From: Anaerolineae bacterium
GTDB lineage: Bacteria > Chloroflexota > Anaerolineae > J102
Length of the DNA stretch: 16,701 nt
Assembly: GCA_026985975.1 (NCBI GenBank)
Contig: JALSPL010000016.1
Coordinates: 1 to 16,701, forward strand
Direction of reading: 5' to 3'
A program made the position numbers and the translations under genes. Positions 9,501 through 16,674 of the stretch are shown piece after piece (position 1 is the stretch's first letter; each line of letters opens with the position of its first letter). The notes below the pieces were generated by a model. That model searched no databases. It was not told the origin of the DNA and saw only the letters and a list, made by a program, of their open reading frames with translations.

Positions 9501-10808
9501 CTACAGGACATGGCGCGTATCCACCAAAAGCGCCGTCCGTTTCGCCACTTCAGACCAGTCGTAATCGGAATGATCGGTTACGATGACAACGCAATCCGCT
9601 TCGGCCAGGGCCGCGTTCAAGTCGGGCTCGCTGGTCATCCTGAAACCGTCATAGGAATACTCGGGCACATAGGGGTCATGGTAGCGGATATCTGCGCCTT
9701 TTTCTTTGAGCAAGGCAATGATGTCCAGCGCCGGTGATTCCCGCACATCGTCGATGTCTTTTTTATACGCCACGCCCAGAACCAGCACCCGGCTGTTCTT
9801 TACCGGCTTTTCGGCCTCGTTGAGCGCGTCCTGCACTTTTTCCACCCAATAGCGGGGCATGTCGCTGTTGATCTCTCCGGCCAGTTGAATAAAGCGGGCG
9901 TTATAATTCAGCGTCTTCAGCTTCCACGAGAGATAATGAGGGTCCAGAGGAATGCAATGGCCGCCCACGCCCGGACCCGGCGTGAACTTCATAAACCCGT
10001 AGGGTTTGGTGGCCGCAGCGTCGATGATCTCCCACACATCCAATCCCAGCTTGTCGCACATCAGCGCCACCTCGTTCACCATGGCGATGTTTACGGCCCG
10101 AAAGGTGTTCTCCAACAGCTTGGTCATCTCCGCGGCGGCGGGCGAGGAGACCGGCTCAATGCGCTCGATGGCCTGGCTGTAAAGCGTCGATGCGATCTCC
10201 AGGCAATCGCGGGTGACGCCGCCCACGACCTTGGGCGTGTTCTCCACCGTCCAGTCGGTGCGGCCCGGATCGATGCGTTCGGGCGAGAATGCCAGGAAAA
10301 AATCTTCGCCCACCTTGTATGGCCGCTTTTCATCACCGCCTTTTTCCAGCATTGGCAGCAGCAATTCCTCGGTGGTGCCGGGATAAGTGGTGGATTCCAA
10401 TACAACGAGCATGCCAGGGTGCAGATGCTTTGCCACCGACTCGCCCGCAGCGATGAGAAAACGCACATCGGGATCGCGGGTTTTGTTCAGGGGCGTGGGC
10501 ACGCAAATGATAGCAGCGTCCGCCTGCGCCAGGGCGGCGAACTCAGGGGTCGCCTGGATGCGTCCGCCACCGCTTCCTGCGTTCAATGTCCAGCGCATCA
10601 ATTCGGCAGTGGGAATATCATTGACATAAGAGTCGCCGCGGTTGATGGCGTCCACCTTGGCTGTATCCACATCGATGCCGGTGACGGAAAAACCATTTTT
10701 GGCGAAGGCTACAGCCAACGGTAGTCCCACATAGCCCAGGCCGATAATGGCGATTCGAGCCTCTCGGTTTTGAATTTTCTGTAATAGAACTTCTTTGAGA
10801 TCAGACAT
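9501..10808 (-). CDS. wbpA: WbpA-type UDP-N-acetyl-D-glucosamine 6-dehydrogenase (UDP-glucose/GDP-mannose dehydrogenase family)
   Basis: A 435-residue NAD-dependent dehydrogenase, which in WbpA relatives oxidises UDP-GlcNAc at C6 to the uronic acid in two steps. The Rossmann motif IIGLGYVGLPLA is at residues 21-32, ESTTYPGTTEE at 138-148, SPERIDPG at 175-182, KLLENTFRAVNIAMVNE at 230-246 and the catalytic Cys285 in PGPGVGGHCIPLDPHY (277-292). The C-terminal nucleotide-binding domain has GVAYKKDIDDVRESPALD at 345-362. The PGPGVGGHCIPLDP form is that of the WbpA/WecC/TviB group, not of UDP-glucose dehydrogenases. The start at 10808 was chosen because homology begins there and GAGGAG lies 4 nt upstream; the longer open frame overlaps the previous gene. 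It follows the NusG paralogue by 1 nt, and that gene's last two Glu codons form the Shine-Dalgarno. UDP-ManNAc dehydrogenase (WecC) is an alternative, but WbpB and WbpD partners favour WbpA. Confidence 0.88.
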   Translation of the reverse strand: MSDLKEVLLQKIQNREARIAIIGLGYVGLPLAVAFAKNGFSVTGIDVDTAKVDAINRGDSYVNDIPTAELMRWTLNAGSGGGRIQATPEFAALAQADAAIICVPTPLNKTRDPDVRFLIAAGESVAKHLHPGMLVVLESTTYPGTTEELLLPMLEKGGDEKRPYKVGEDFFLAFSPERIDPGRTDWTVENTPKVVGGVTRDCLEIASTLYSQAIERIEPVSSPAAAEMTKLLENTFRAVNIAMVNEVALMCDKLGLDVWEIIDAAATKPYGFMKFTPGPGVGGHCIPLDPHYLSWKLKTLNYNARFIQLAGEINSDMPRYWVEKVQDALNEAEKPVKNSRVLVLGVAYKKDIDDVRESPALDIIALLKEKGADIRYHDPYVPEYSYDGFRMTSEPDLNAALAEADCVVIVTDHSDYDWSEVAKRTALLVDTRHVL

Positions 10809-10809
10809 G

Positions 10810-11391
10810 TCACTCCTCATAGTGAATCTTGCGGCCCCGACCACGGGTGCCGCGACGACGTTTCTGTGTCGTTTCAATCTCGGATAGATCGATTTCCACC
10901 TGATTTTCCCGTCCCAGGAAACGAAGCAGAACGATGGCCCGTTCCTCGGCGCCCAGGCGTTTGACGAAAACAGCTTCCATTCCCGCCAATGGGCCGGTGC
11001 GCAGGCGCACCAGATCCCCTTCGCTGAATTTCTGGGTGGGTAGCCCGCCTGCCGCATTCAGCCGCTCCACTTCCTCGCGAATGGCCGCCAGCACGCCGGG
11101 ACGCAATGGCAGCGGCTTGCCTTCGAAAGAAACCAGCCTGATGGCGCCTGGCGTGTGATGAACCGCGGATGCAACCACCTGATCCAGATTTAATTGCACA
11201 AAGACGTAGCGGGGAAACAGTGGCCGCATTCGCACCTGACCTCGATACTGCTGAAGCACTTCGGGCAGATAGGCAGTTAATTTTTTGCGATCAGTCAATA
11301 AGCTGTAGACGAATAACTCTTTTTGCGGTTTGGTATAGAGCACGAACCAGGGACTATCAGAATCGCGTTCCGTTTTCATCATCTTTTTCAT
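10810..11391 (-). CDS. NusG-family transcription elongation/antitermination paralogue (RfaH/LoaP-like)
   Basis: About 193 residues: an N-terminal NGN domain (about 14-107) with WFVLYTKPQKE at 15-25 and PLFPRYVFVQL at 57-67, and a C-terminal KOW domain (about 122-172) with FSEGDLVRLRTGPLAGMEAVF. A basic tail, KRRRGTRGRGRK, sits at about 177-188. Its position inside a polysaccharide locus is typical of specialised paralogues (RfaH, LoaP, UpbY-type) that travel with RNA polymerase and suppress pausing or termination in long surface-polysaccharide operons; the housekeeping NusG normally sits with secE and the L11 operon. The start is uncertain: ATG 11391 has a GGAG 14 nt upstream and gives a short lead into the NGN domain, while ATG 11445 gives an 18-residue polar extension and has no Shine-Dalgarno. 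It is coupled to the dehydrogenase gene (1-nt gap). Whether it is RfaH-like or LoaP-like cannot be told here. Confidence 0.85.
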   Translation of the reverse strand: MKKMMKTERDSDSPWFVLYTKPQKELFVYSLLTDRKKLTAYLPEVLQQYRGQVRMRPLFPRYVFVQLNLDQVVASAVHHTPGAIRLVSFEGKPLPLRPGVLAAIREEVERLNAAGGLPTQKFSEGDLVRLRTGPLAGMEAVFVKRLGAEERAIVLLRFLGRENQVEIDLSEIETTQKRRRGTRGRGRKIHYEE

Positions 11392-11451
11392 TGTTTCAGA
11401 CCGCGCTCCGCCATCACCGTCATTTTGCGGCGGTAAAGTGCGCATGATGAA

Positions 11452-11487
11452 CGGCAGCGGGAGCTCATGAGCTGCGACGCGCTGCCG
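11452..11487 (-). promoter_or_regulatory. Leader stem-loop upstream of the NusG paralogue
   Basis: The octamers cggcagcg (11452-11459) and cgctgccg (11480-11487) are perfect inverted repeats. The 20-nt interval contains a 12-bp palindrome, agctcatgagct (11462-11473). In the minus-strand transcript this gives a GC-rich stem-loop ending 6 nt before the ATG at 11445 and 60 nt before the ATG at 11391. No T-run follows, so it is not an intrinsic terminator. It may control translation or act as a recruitment hairpin; the function is not shown. Confidence 0.45.
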
Positions 11488-11536
11488 GGATGTGAGGATA
11501 TCTGACTTTCATGACAGATGCCTGAACTGTTACGTA

Positions 11537-11727
11537 CTGGAGTCTGGCGAAAATGAAATTGCGCCTGGATTTGTACGTATTATCTCCAATTAGCTGACGA
11601 AAATAGACGAAAGGACGAAGATTGACGAGAAAAACGTCCATTTTCGTCTGTATTCGTCTCTATGAGAGAGATTATCAGCAACAATCCGGGTGAACCTGAG
11701 TTCAAAGCGAAAAACGCCAGCGCCCAG
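11537..11727. mobile_element. Second MITE-like element of the same family, about 191 bp
   Basis: The left end at 11537-11549 is identical to that of the 137-bp element; including flanks, 20 bases (tactggagtctggcgaaaat) match at 11535-11554 and 9339-9358. The right end, cgccagcgcccag (11715-11727), matches the other right end at 11 of 13 positions, and the right-end lead-in aaaaacgccag is also shared. The interior has a long hairpin, 11596-11617 against 11635-11658, rich in gacgaa/ttcgtc. Its own inverted ends pair at only 10 of 13 positions, and I find no target duplication (gttacgta versus taaggaag), so this copy looks older or rearranged. It has the same orientation as the other copy. Confidence 0.55.
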
Positions 11728-11860
11728 TAAGGAAGAATGAGGCTAAGCCTGACGCGCATAGACGAATTCAATCCTTCGTCCACCATCGCCCATGTTCGTC
11801 TACGTTCGTCGACGTAGCGAGATTTTCATTCCTTGTTGGCGTGCAGCACTCATGCGTCTG
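11728..11860. other. Non-coding remainder with a further gacgaa/ttcgtc inverted repeat
   Basis: Between the second MITE-like element and the epimerase stop there is no gene. The octamers tagacgaa (11759-11766) and ttcgtcta (11795-11802) form a perfect 8-bp inverted repeat around a 28-nt loop, and further ttcgtc copies lie nearby (11775-11780, 11805-11810). The motif is shared with the hairpin of the adjacent element. It could be part of a larger or nested repeat. I see no clear terminator for the epimerase gene. Confidence 0.4.
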
Positions 11861-12826
11861 TTATGGTCGCAGCCATGCGATGACCCGCTGCAAGATGTCA
11901 TCGAGGTTATTCCGGGGCTTCCAGCCTGTCATCGTGCGAATGCGGCTGGTGTCGGGCACGCGACGTTGCATGTCTTCGAATCCCGGGGCGTAGGCTTCAT
12001 CGTAAGGGATGAAAGTGATGGGCGAGTCGCTGCCGGTGAGCTTTTTCACCCGTCGGGCCAGATCGAGGATGGTGATCTCTTCGGTGGAGCCGACGTTGAA
12101 AACTTTTCCCACCGCCTTCTCATTTTCCAGTAACATTTCCAGCGCCCGCACTGTATCGCTGACATCGCAAAAACAGCGACTTTGTGAGCCATCGCCATAC
12201 ACAGTAATGGGGTTGCCTGAGAGAGCCTGCCCCACGAAGCGGGGAATGACCATGCCATAGCGCCCGACTTGCCGCGGGCCCACCGTGTTGAACAGGCGGG
12301 CGATGACCACCGGCAGGCTGTATTTCTGATAATAAGCCAGGCCCAAAAATTCATCCACCATCTTCGAGGCGGCATAGGCCCAGCGGTTGCGGCTGGTGGG
12401 GCCCAATACCACGTCATCATCCTCCCGAAAAGGGACGCGTACCCCCTTGCCATAGACCTCGGAGGTGGAGGCGATGAGGACTTTGGCGCGATAGCGGGCT
12501 GCGGCTTTCAGCACCGCTTCTGCGCCCATGATGTTGGTTTCGATGGTCTGCACCGGCTGTTCCACCACCAGCTTCACCCCCACCGCCGCGGCCAGATGCA
12601 CAATCAACTGGCTTTCACTGGCAAGCCGATCCAGCACCGTGGCATTGGTGATGCTGTCGATGGCGAAGGAGAATCCTGGACGTCCTGCGAGATGCTGGAT
12701 GTTTTCGAATTTGCCGGTGGAGAGATCATCCAATATGGCGACCTGGCTGCCTGCGTCCAGCAACTTTTCGGCCAGGTGGCTGCCGATAAAGCCGGCCCCG
12801 CCAGTGATGAGAATGCGTTCGACCAT
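11861..12826 (-). CDS. NAD-dependent NDP-sugar epimerase/dehydratase, UDP-glucuronate decarboxylase-like (extended SDR)
   Basis: A 321-residue extended short-chain dehydrogenase acting on a nucleotide sugar. The NAD-binding motif TGGAGFIG is at residues 8-15, STSEVYG at 120-126 and the catalytic YAASK at 151-155 (Tyr151, Lys155). ARLFNTVGPRQVGRYGMVIPRFVGQAL at 176-202 and YGDGSQSRCFCDVSD at 210-224 bind the sugar nucleotide in relatives. Glu123 stands where UDP-glucose 4-epimerases usually have a small residue; an S-x-E arrangement is found in UDP-glucuronate decarboxylases and 4,6-dehydratases, so UDP-xylose formation is one candidate activity. The SRNRWAYAASK context marks a widespread, largely uncharacterised subgroup often annotated only as epimerase. 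It starts 19 nt after the Wzc gene without a clear Shine-Dalgarno. The gene closes the first block and is followed by the repeat-rich gap. Confidence 0.85.
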   Translation of the reverse strand: MVERILITGGAGFIGSHLAEKLLDAGSQVAILDDLSTGKFENIQHLAGRPGFSFAIDSITNATVLDRLASESQLIVHLAAAVGVKLVVEQPVQTIETNIMGAEAVLKAAARYRAKVLIASTSEVYGKGVRVPFREDDDVVLGPTSRNRWAYAASKMVDEFLGLAYYQKYSLPVVIARLFNTVGPRQVGRYGMVIPRFVGQALSGNPITVYGDGSQSRCFCDVSDTVRALEMLLENEKAVGKVFNVGSTEEITILDLARRVKKLTGSDSPITFIPYDEAYAPGFEDMQRRVPDTSRIRTMTGWKPRNNLDDILQRVIAWLRP

Positions 12827-12845
12827 GAATGATTCGATGAGGAAG

Positions 12846-14537
12846 CTAGTGGCTTAATCGTGAGAATTGACGGCTGAGCCAATTCTTTTGGCTGGATTTA
12901 CGGCGCGGTTTGGATTGCCGCCGTGGATGGTCACCCTTATCATCGTGCGATGTTTCGTTGTCATCAGTCTCATAGTAGCGGCTGTAATAGTAGTAGTAAT
13001 ATCCGGAATCGCCGCGGCGTTGGAATCGGTTGATCACGATGCCCAGCACATGGGCCTGAACCCGCTCCATCTCCGAAAGCACGTGGATAATGGCGGGTTC
13101 GCGTGTGGCGCCGGAATCCACCACCACGATGACGCCATCCATTTCCCGGCCCAGGATCACCGGATCTGTTACGGCCAGGGCCGGCGGCGAATCGAAGATC
13201 AGGATGTCGTAATCTTTCAGGAGCTGTTTGGTCAGTTGTTTCAGTTTGTGTGAGCCCAGCAGCTCGGATGGGTTGTGGGGCAACTGACCGCTGGTGAGCA
13301 GCCAGAGATTTTCGGTTTGAGTGGGGGTGAGCAAATAGTCCAGGTTATCAGATAGTTCATCCATCAGCAGCGCCCCGGTCAGACCAACGGTGTTGGGCAG
13401 TTTCCAGCGTTTGTGCTGGGTGGGTTTGCGCAAATCGGCGTCGATGAGCACGACCTTGCTGCCGGTTTGCGCCATCACTACAGCGAGGTTGGCAGCGGTC
13501 GTGCTTTTACCCTCTCCTGGCCCGGCGCTGGTGATGACGATGGTGCGCATGGGATTGTCCACGCCCGCGAACTGAATGCTGGTGCGGATGGTGCGATAAG
13601 CCTCGGCGACCGGCGATCTGGGCTCATCCAGGGCAATGATGGCGTCAGGGCTATCGCCCTTGCCCCGGGCGATGATGCCCAACGTGCTCGCGGATGTGAT
13701 GCGGGCGATATCGTCGGGCGTCTTGATGGTGTCATCCAGGTATTCGATGAGGAATGCAGCTCCCAGCCCGATCATGCCGCCAACGATGGCCGCCAGCAAG
13801 GTGTTCATCATCACCCGCGGCCGCACTGGCCACTGCGGAACCTCTGCTTGCTCCACCACGGTGATTGTATCCTGGGCGTTGGCTTCCGCCAGGCGGATAT
13901 TTTCCAATTGCGCCAGCACATTGCCAAAGGTGCTGCGATACTGGGCCAGGCGATCTTCCAGCACCGCCTCTCGGGCCTTGCTCTCGGCGTCGGTGGCGTT
14001 GGCAAGCGCTTGCAGCTTGGCGTCCGTGTCCTGAATCTCCTGGCTGAGCTCCTGCAATTGTTGCTGCAAGGATATCTTTAATTCCTGGTAGCGCGCTGTT
14101 TGTTGTTGGCTGTTGAATTCAACAAAGACTTCGGGCAAGGCGTTGGCGAGTTTGGTGGCGATGATCGGGTCTGGATATTCGACATGCAGATCGATGAGCT
14201 GGGTGTCTCGCACCGGCTGCACCGACACCAATTTGGCCAGTTTTTCGAGGTCGACCACGCCCGTCAGACCGGCTTTGTCGATGGCCGCTCTCAAAATCGG
14301 TCGGGCGGTGATCATCTGGGCGTAGGTGCTGGAAAGCCGTTCCGCCGCCAGGATGTCTGCATATTGAAGCGACGCACTGTTGGTGACGCTCTGGCTAACC
14401 AGTAATCGCGTTGAAGCGCGATAGATGGGGGTCTGGCGGGAGCTGAAAAAATAGGCTGCTAGAGCAGCGATAACGGTGGTAAGCAGAATGAGCCACAACC
14501 ATTTTTTCAATAATTCCCAATATTGACGTAATTCCAT
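12846..14537 (-). CDS. wzc: Wzc-type chain-length determinant fused to a bacterial tyrosine kinase
   Basis: A 563-residue inner-membrane protein that controls polymer length and export through cycles of tyrosine autophosphorylation. The Wzz domain has transmembrane segments at about 12-32 and 246-264, separated by an extracytoplasmic region with a coiled coil at about 145-225 and the proline-rich PQWPVRPR at 234-241. The cytoplasmic BY-kinase has EAYRTIRTSIQFA (312-324), Walker A GPGEGKST (339-346), Walker A' VLIDADLRKP (363-372) and Walker B ILIFDSPP (445-452). A tyrosine cluster follows: six consecutive Tyr at 513-518 plus Tyr521 and Tyr522. Unusually, about 40 more residues, rich in Lys, Arg and Ser, follow the cluster. 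The ATG has a GAGG 10 nt upstream. Single-chain organisation is like Wzc, not the split Gram-positive CapA/CapB type. No cognate phosphatase gene is in the window. Confidence 0.93.
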   Translation of the reverse strand: MELRQYWELLKKWLWLILLTTVIAALAAYFFSSRQTPIYRASTRLLVSQSVTNSASLQYADILAAERLSSTYAQMITARPILRAAIDKAGLTGVVDLEKLAKLVSVQPVRDTQLIDLHVEYPDPIIATKLANALPEVFVEFNSQQQTARYQELKISLQQQLQELSQEIQDTDAKLQALANATDAESKAREAVLEDRLAQYRSTFGNVLAQLENIRLAEANAQDTITVVEQAEVPQWPVRPRVMMNTLLAAIVGGMIGLGAAFLIEYLDDTIKTPDDIARITSASTLGIIARGKGDSPDAIIALDEPRSPVAEAYRTIRTSIQFAGVDNPMRTIVITSAGPGEGKSTTAANLAVVMAQTGSKVVLIDADLRKPTQHKRWKLPNTVGLTGALLMDELSDNLDYLLTPTQTENLWLLTSGQLPHNPSELLGSHKLKQLTKQLLKDYDILIFDSPPALAVTDPVILGREMDGVIVVVDSGATREPAIIHVLSEMERVQAHVLGIVINRFQRRGDSGYYYYYYSRYYETDDNETSHDDKGDHPRRQSKPRRKSSQKNWLSRQFSRLSH

Positions 14538-14599
14538 TATTGCATGTCCTCGAATGAATCATTGATTCCCATATCCATGATACAGGGCCAATAAAGTTG

Positions 14600-15646
14600 C
14601 TATTGCCGTTCGGTGTGGAATGCCGGGGTCTTTTGGGGGGTTTCTGCAGGCCCGTGGACGAGCCCCCATGCGAACCCCAGGCCCGAAGCGTATGCTCGCA
14701 CAAACAACATGGGAAGCGCCACCAGCAATACGGGGCGATCCCGCTGATAAATGAGTTTCAGCAGCGGCGTGGCGCTCAGCAGGAAGGCGACTATCAACGC
14801 CAGCGTCAGCCAGCCAGCCACTGACCAAATGGGCCACAGGATAAGCATGAACGGCAGCAATGCCGCCAGCAAAATCTGCACTTTCAGGCTTTGCGTGGTG
14901 TGCGAATCATTGATGGCGTAATTGGGATATTGCTTGGTCAGAAACGCCTTCCAGTAGCCGATGCGGAATTTGCGACGGGCGTATTTGCCAATGCTGTCCA
15001 CATGCCAGTGATACACCGCGGCAGCAGGGGCGAATCGGAAGATGTGCCCTTCGTGGGCCAGGCGGTAGGAGAGCTCATGATCTTCCACTGCCGCTTGAAG
15101 AAATCGGGCGTCGAAACCGCCGGCATCGAGAAAAACGTCGCGCCGATAGGCGGCATAGGATGTATCCAGGGCGTCGACCACGCCCCGTTCAGCCGCTATG
15201 CGGGCAATACGCTGATAACGCTCCTCGTATTCCAGTTGGATGAAGCGGGCCACCAACGATTTTTGCTGGGTGCGATAAACGCCGCGGGCGCCGCTGACCA
15301 CCGGTGCATCGAAGGGCTCCAGAATGCGCTCCATGAAATCGGGCGTAGGCTCGCAATCGGCGTCGGTGAAGACGATGATGTCCGCCCGGGCCAGCTCGGC
15401 GCCCACGTTACGCGCCGCGGCCGGCCCCACATGCTTCACCGTTAACACCCGGGCGCCTCCGGCCCGGGCCTGCTTCGCAGTATCGTCGGTGCTGCCATCG
15501 TCGATGACAATGACTTCGTATTGATCCTGAGGGATTGTTTGGTGTTCCAGCGCCCGCAAGCATCGCGGCAAGACATCGCTGGCATTATAGGCCGGGATGA
15601 TCACCGATGCGCGCAGATTCAGGGGCAGAGGATTGGGTTTGATCAT
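14600..15646 (-). CDS. GT2-family glycosyltransferase with C-terminal membrane segments
   Basis: A 348-residue inverting glycosyltransferase of the GT-A fold that would add a sugar to the lipid-linked repeat unit at the membrane face. ASVIIPAYN is at residues 13-21, DDGST at 49-53, GPAAARNVGAELA at 74-86, the metal-binding DAD at 95-97 and the ED of AVEDHELSYRL at 188-189. Three hydrophobic segments at about 256-292 and 306-330 anchor the C-terminus. The start at 15646 (ATG) puts the GT2 domain 12 residues in; a TTG at 15685 in the same frame would add 13 residues, and neither has a good Shine-Dalgarno. A 62-nt gap leads to the Wzc gene and a 68-nt gap precedes it. Donor and acceptor cannot be read from sequence. 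Confidence 0.88.
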   Translation of the reverse strand: MIKPNPLPLNLRASVIIPAYNASDVLPRCLRALEHQTIPQDQYEVIVIDDGSTDDTAKQARAGGARVLTVKHVGPAAARNVGAELARADIIVFTDADCEPTPDFMERILEPFDAPVVSGARGVYRTQQKSLVARFIQLEYEERYQRIARIAAERGVVDALDTSYAAYRRDVFLDAGGFDARFLQAAVEDHELSYRLAHEGHIFRFAPAAAVYHWHVDSIGKYARRKFRIGYWKAFLTKQYPNYAINDSHTTQSLKVQILLAALLPFMLILWPIWSVAGWLTLALIVAFLLSATPLLKLIYQRDRPVLLVALPMLFVRAYASGLGFAWGLVHGPAETPQKTPAFHTERQ

Positions 15647-15714
15647 GACGTTGCGTGAGGAAGTTTGGAGGACGCGTACAAACAATAATTTTACATCACA
15701 ATTGGGCGAAGACG

Positions 15715-16674
15715 CTAACCCAGGTTCGTGGGTTCACGCCCTCCCGGAATCACCCATCTCATGATGCGCCGGTAGAGCAGACATCTATTTCGCCAACGGG
15801 CGTTTGCCAGACTGCCGGTGCAAAAGATAGCAGCCTTTATCAAACTGAGCAGTCCCATCAGAGACCGATGACGCCAGGCTGCAAAGCCGCCATGCCATCG
15901 ATGAAAATACCGGTTCATCGCCATGATTGCCAGCAGCGCAGTTGCAGCGGGCAATTGACTGCTGCTGGCCCCGCCCACATGCGTCATGCGGGCGTCGGCG
16001 ACCAGAACTTTTTGAAGCCCGGCGCGATCCATCCTGCGGCAAAGATCGATATCTTCGCCATACATGAGAAAAGCGGGATCAAGCCGCCGCAAGGATGCGG
16101 GTAACTGGGGAGGGAAAAGGAGACACGCCCCGGAAAGCAGAGGCACAGCCGACGTCTGAGCTCTATCATAAGCCAGGCGTCGGTTTTTTAACAAAAATGG
16201 CATAAAAGAAAACCATCCTCCCAGGCCCGACCAATCCACAAACTCCGACCAGGGCGTGGGATAATCCCGGCCCGTGCGCCAGTCATCCCGGCCCGAGATA
16301 TCGAGGATGCGCGGGCCCAGCAGCCCGGCTTTCGGGTGCGCTTCAGCGTACCTCACCAGCCGGGCGATGCTGTGTGGGTGCGGAATCACGTCCGGGTTTA
16401 GCAGCAGCGCGTGGCGCCCGCGGGCCAGCGTCAGCCCCTGATTCGCCGCCGCGGTGTAAAGCCGATTGCGCTCATTGACCACCAGCCGCACCGCCGGAAA
16501 CGCCGCCCGCACCGCCGCGACCGTGCCATCCTCCGACGCATTATCCACTACAATCACCTCATGCGAGAGACCATCCAGCGCCCGCGGCAGCGCTCGCAGG
16601 CAGCGCAACAAATGCTCCCGCACTTGCCAGCTAACGATGACAACGCTGATTTCCGGATGCCTCACACTACACAC
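15715..16674 (-). CDS. GT2-family glycosyltransferase, rhamnosyltransferase-like (WbbL type)
   Basis: About 319 residues, a soluble or peripherally bound GT-A glycosyltransferase. ISVVIVSW is at residues 9-16, VVDNASEDG at 42-50, AAANQGL at 75-81, LLLNPDV at 90-96 (the NPD variant of the DxD motif), SGACLLF at 181-187 and FLMYGEDIDLCRRM at 202-215, then HVGGAS at 232-237. This motif series is that of WbbL/rhamnosyltransferase-type GT2 enzymes, although family members use several donors. The start given is a GTG at 16674 with no clear Shine-Dalgarno. The frame stays open to the window edge (nine more codons), so the true start could lie beyond 16701. The homologous region begins at once, so little or nothing of the domain is missing. 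Confidence 0.85.
   Translation of the reverse strand: MCSVRHPEISVVIVSWQVREHLLRCLRALPRALDGLSHEVIVVDNASEDGTVAAVRAAFPAVRLVVNERNRLYTAAANQGLTLARGRHALLLNPDVIPHPHSIARLVRYAEAHPKAGLLGPRILDISGRDDWRTGRDYPTPWSEFVDWSGLGGWFSFMPFLLKNRRLAYDRAQTSAVPLLSGACLLFPPQLPASLRRLDPAFLMYGEDIDLCRRMDRAGLQKVLVADARMTHVGGASSSQLPAATALLAIMAMNRYFHRWHGGFAAWRHRSLMGLLSLIKAAIFCTGSLANARWRNRCLLYRRIMRWVIPGGREPTNLG

Noticed and set aside
9318..9737. 139-codon plus-strand open frame covering the intergenic region
   Set aside because: It runs through the MITE-like palindrome and then antisense into the dehydrogenase gene. Its Phe/Ile/Arg-rich start reflects the AT-rich repeat, not a protein.
11580..11786. Small minus-strand open frame of 68 codons in the repeat-rich gap
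   Set aside because: It is made of hairpin sequence from the second repeat element and lacks a Shine-Dalgarno and any recognisable motif.
11446..11860. CRISPR-like array or integron attachment site in the gacgaa-rich region
   Set aside because: The hexamers are not in regular units with uniform spacers, and no integrase or cas gene is nearby.
15647..15685. TTG start at 15685 for the second glycosyltransferase
   Set aside because: It adds 13 residues unlike GT2 N-termini and has no ribosome binding site. The ATG at 15646 places the domain as usual.
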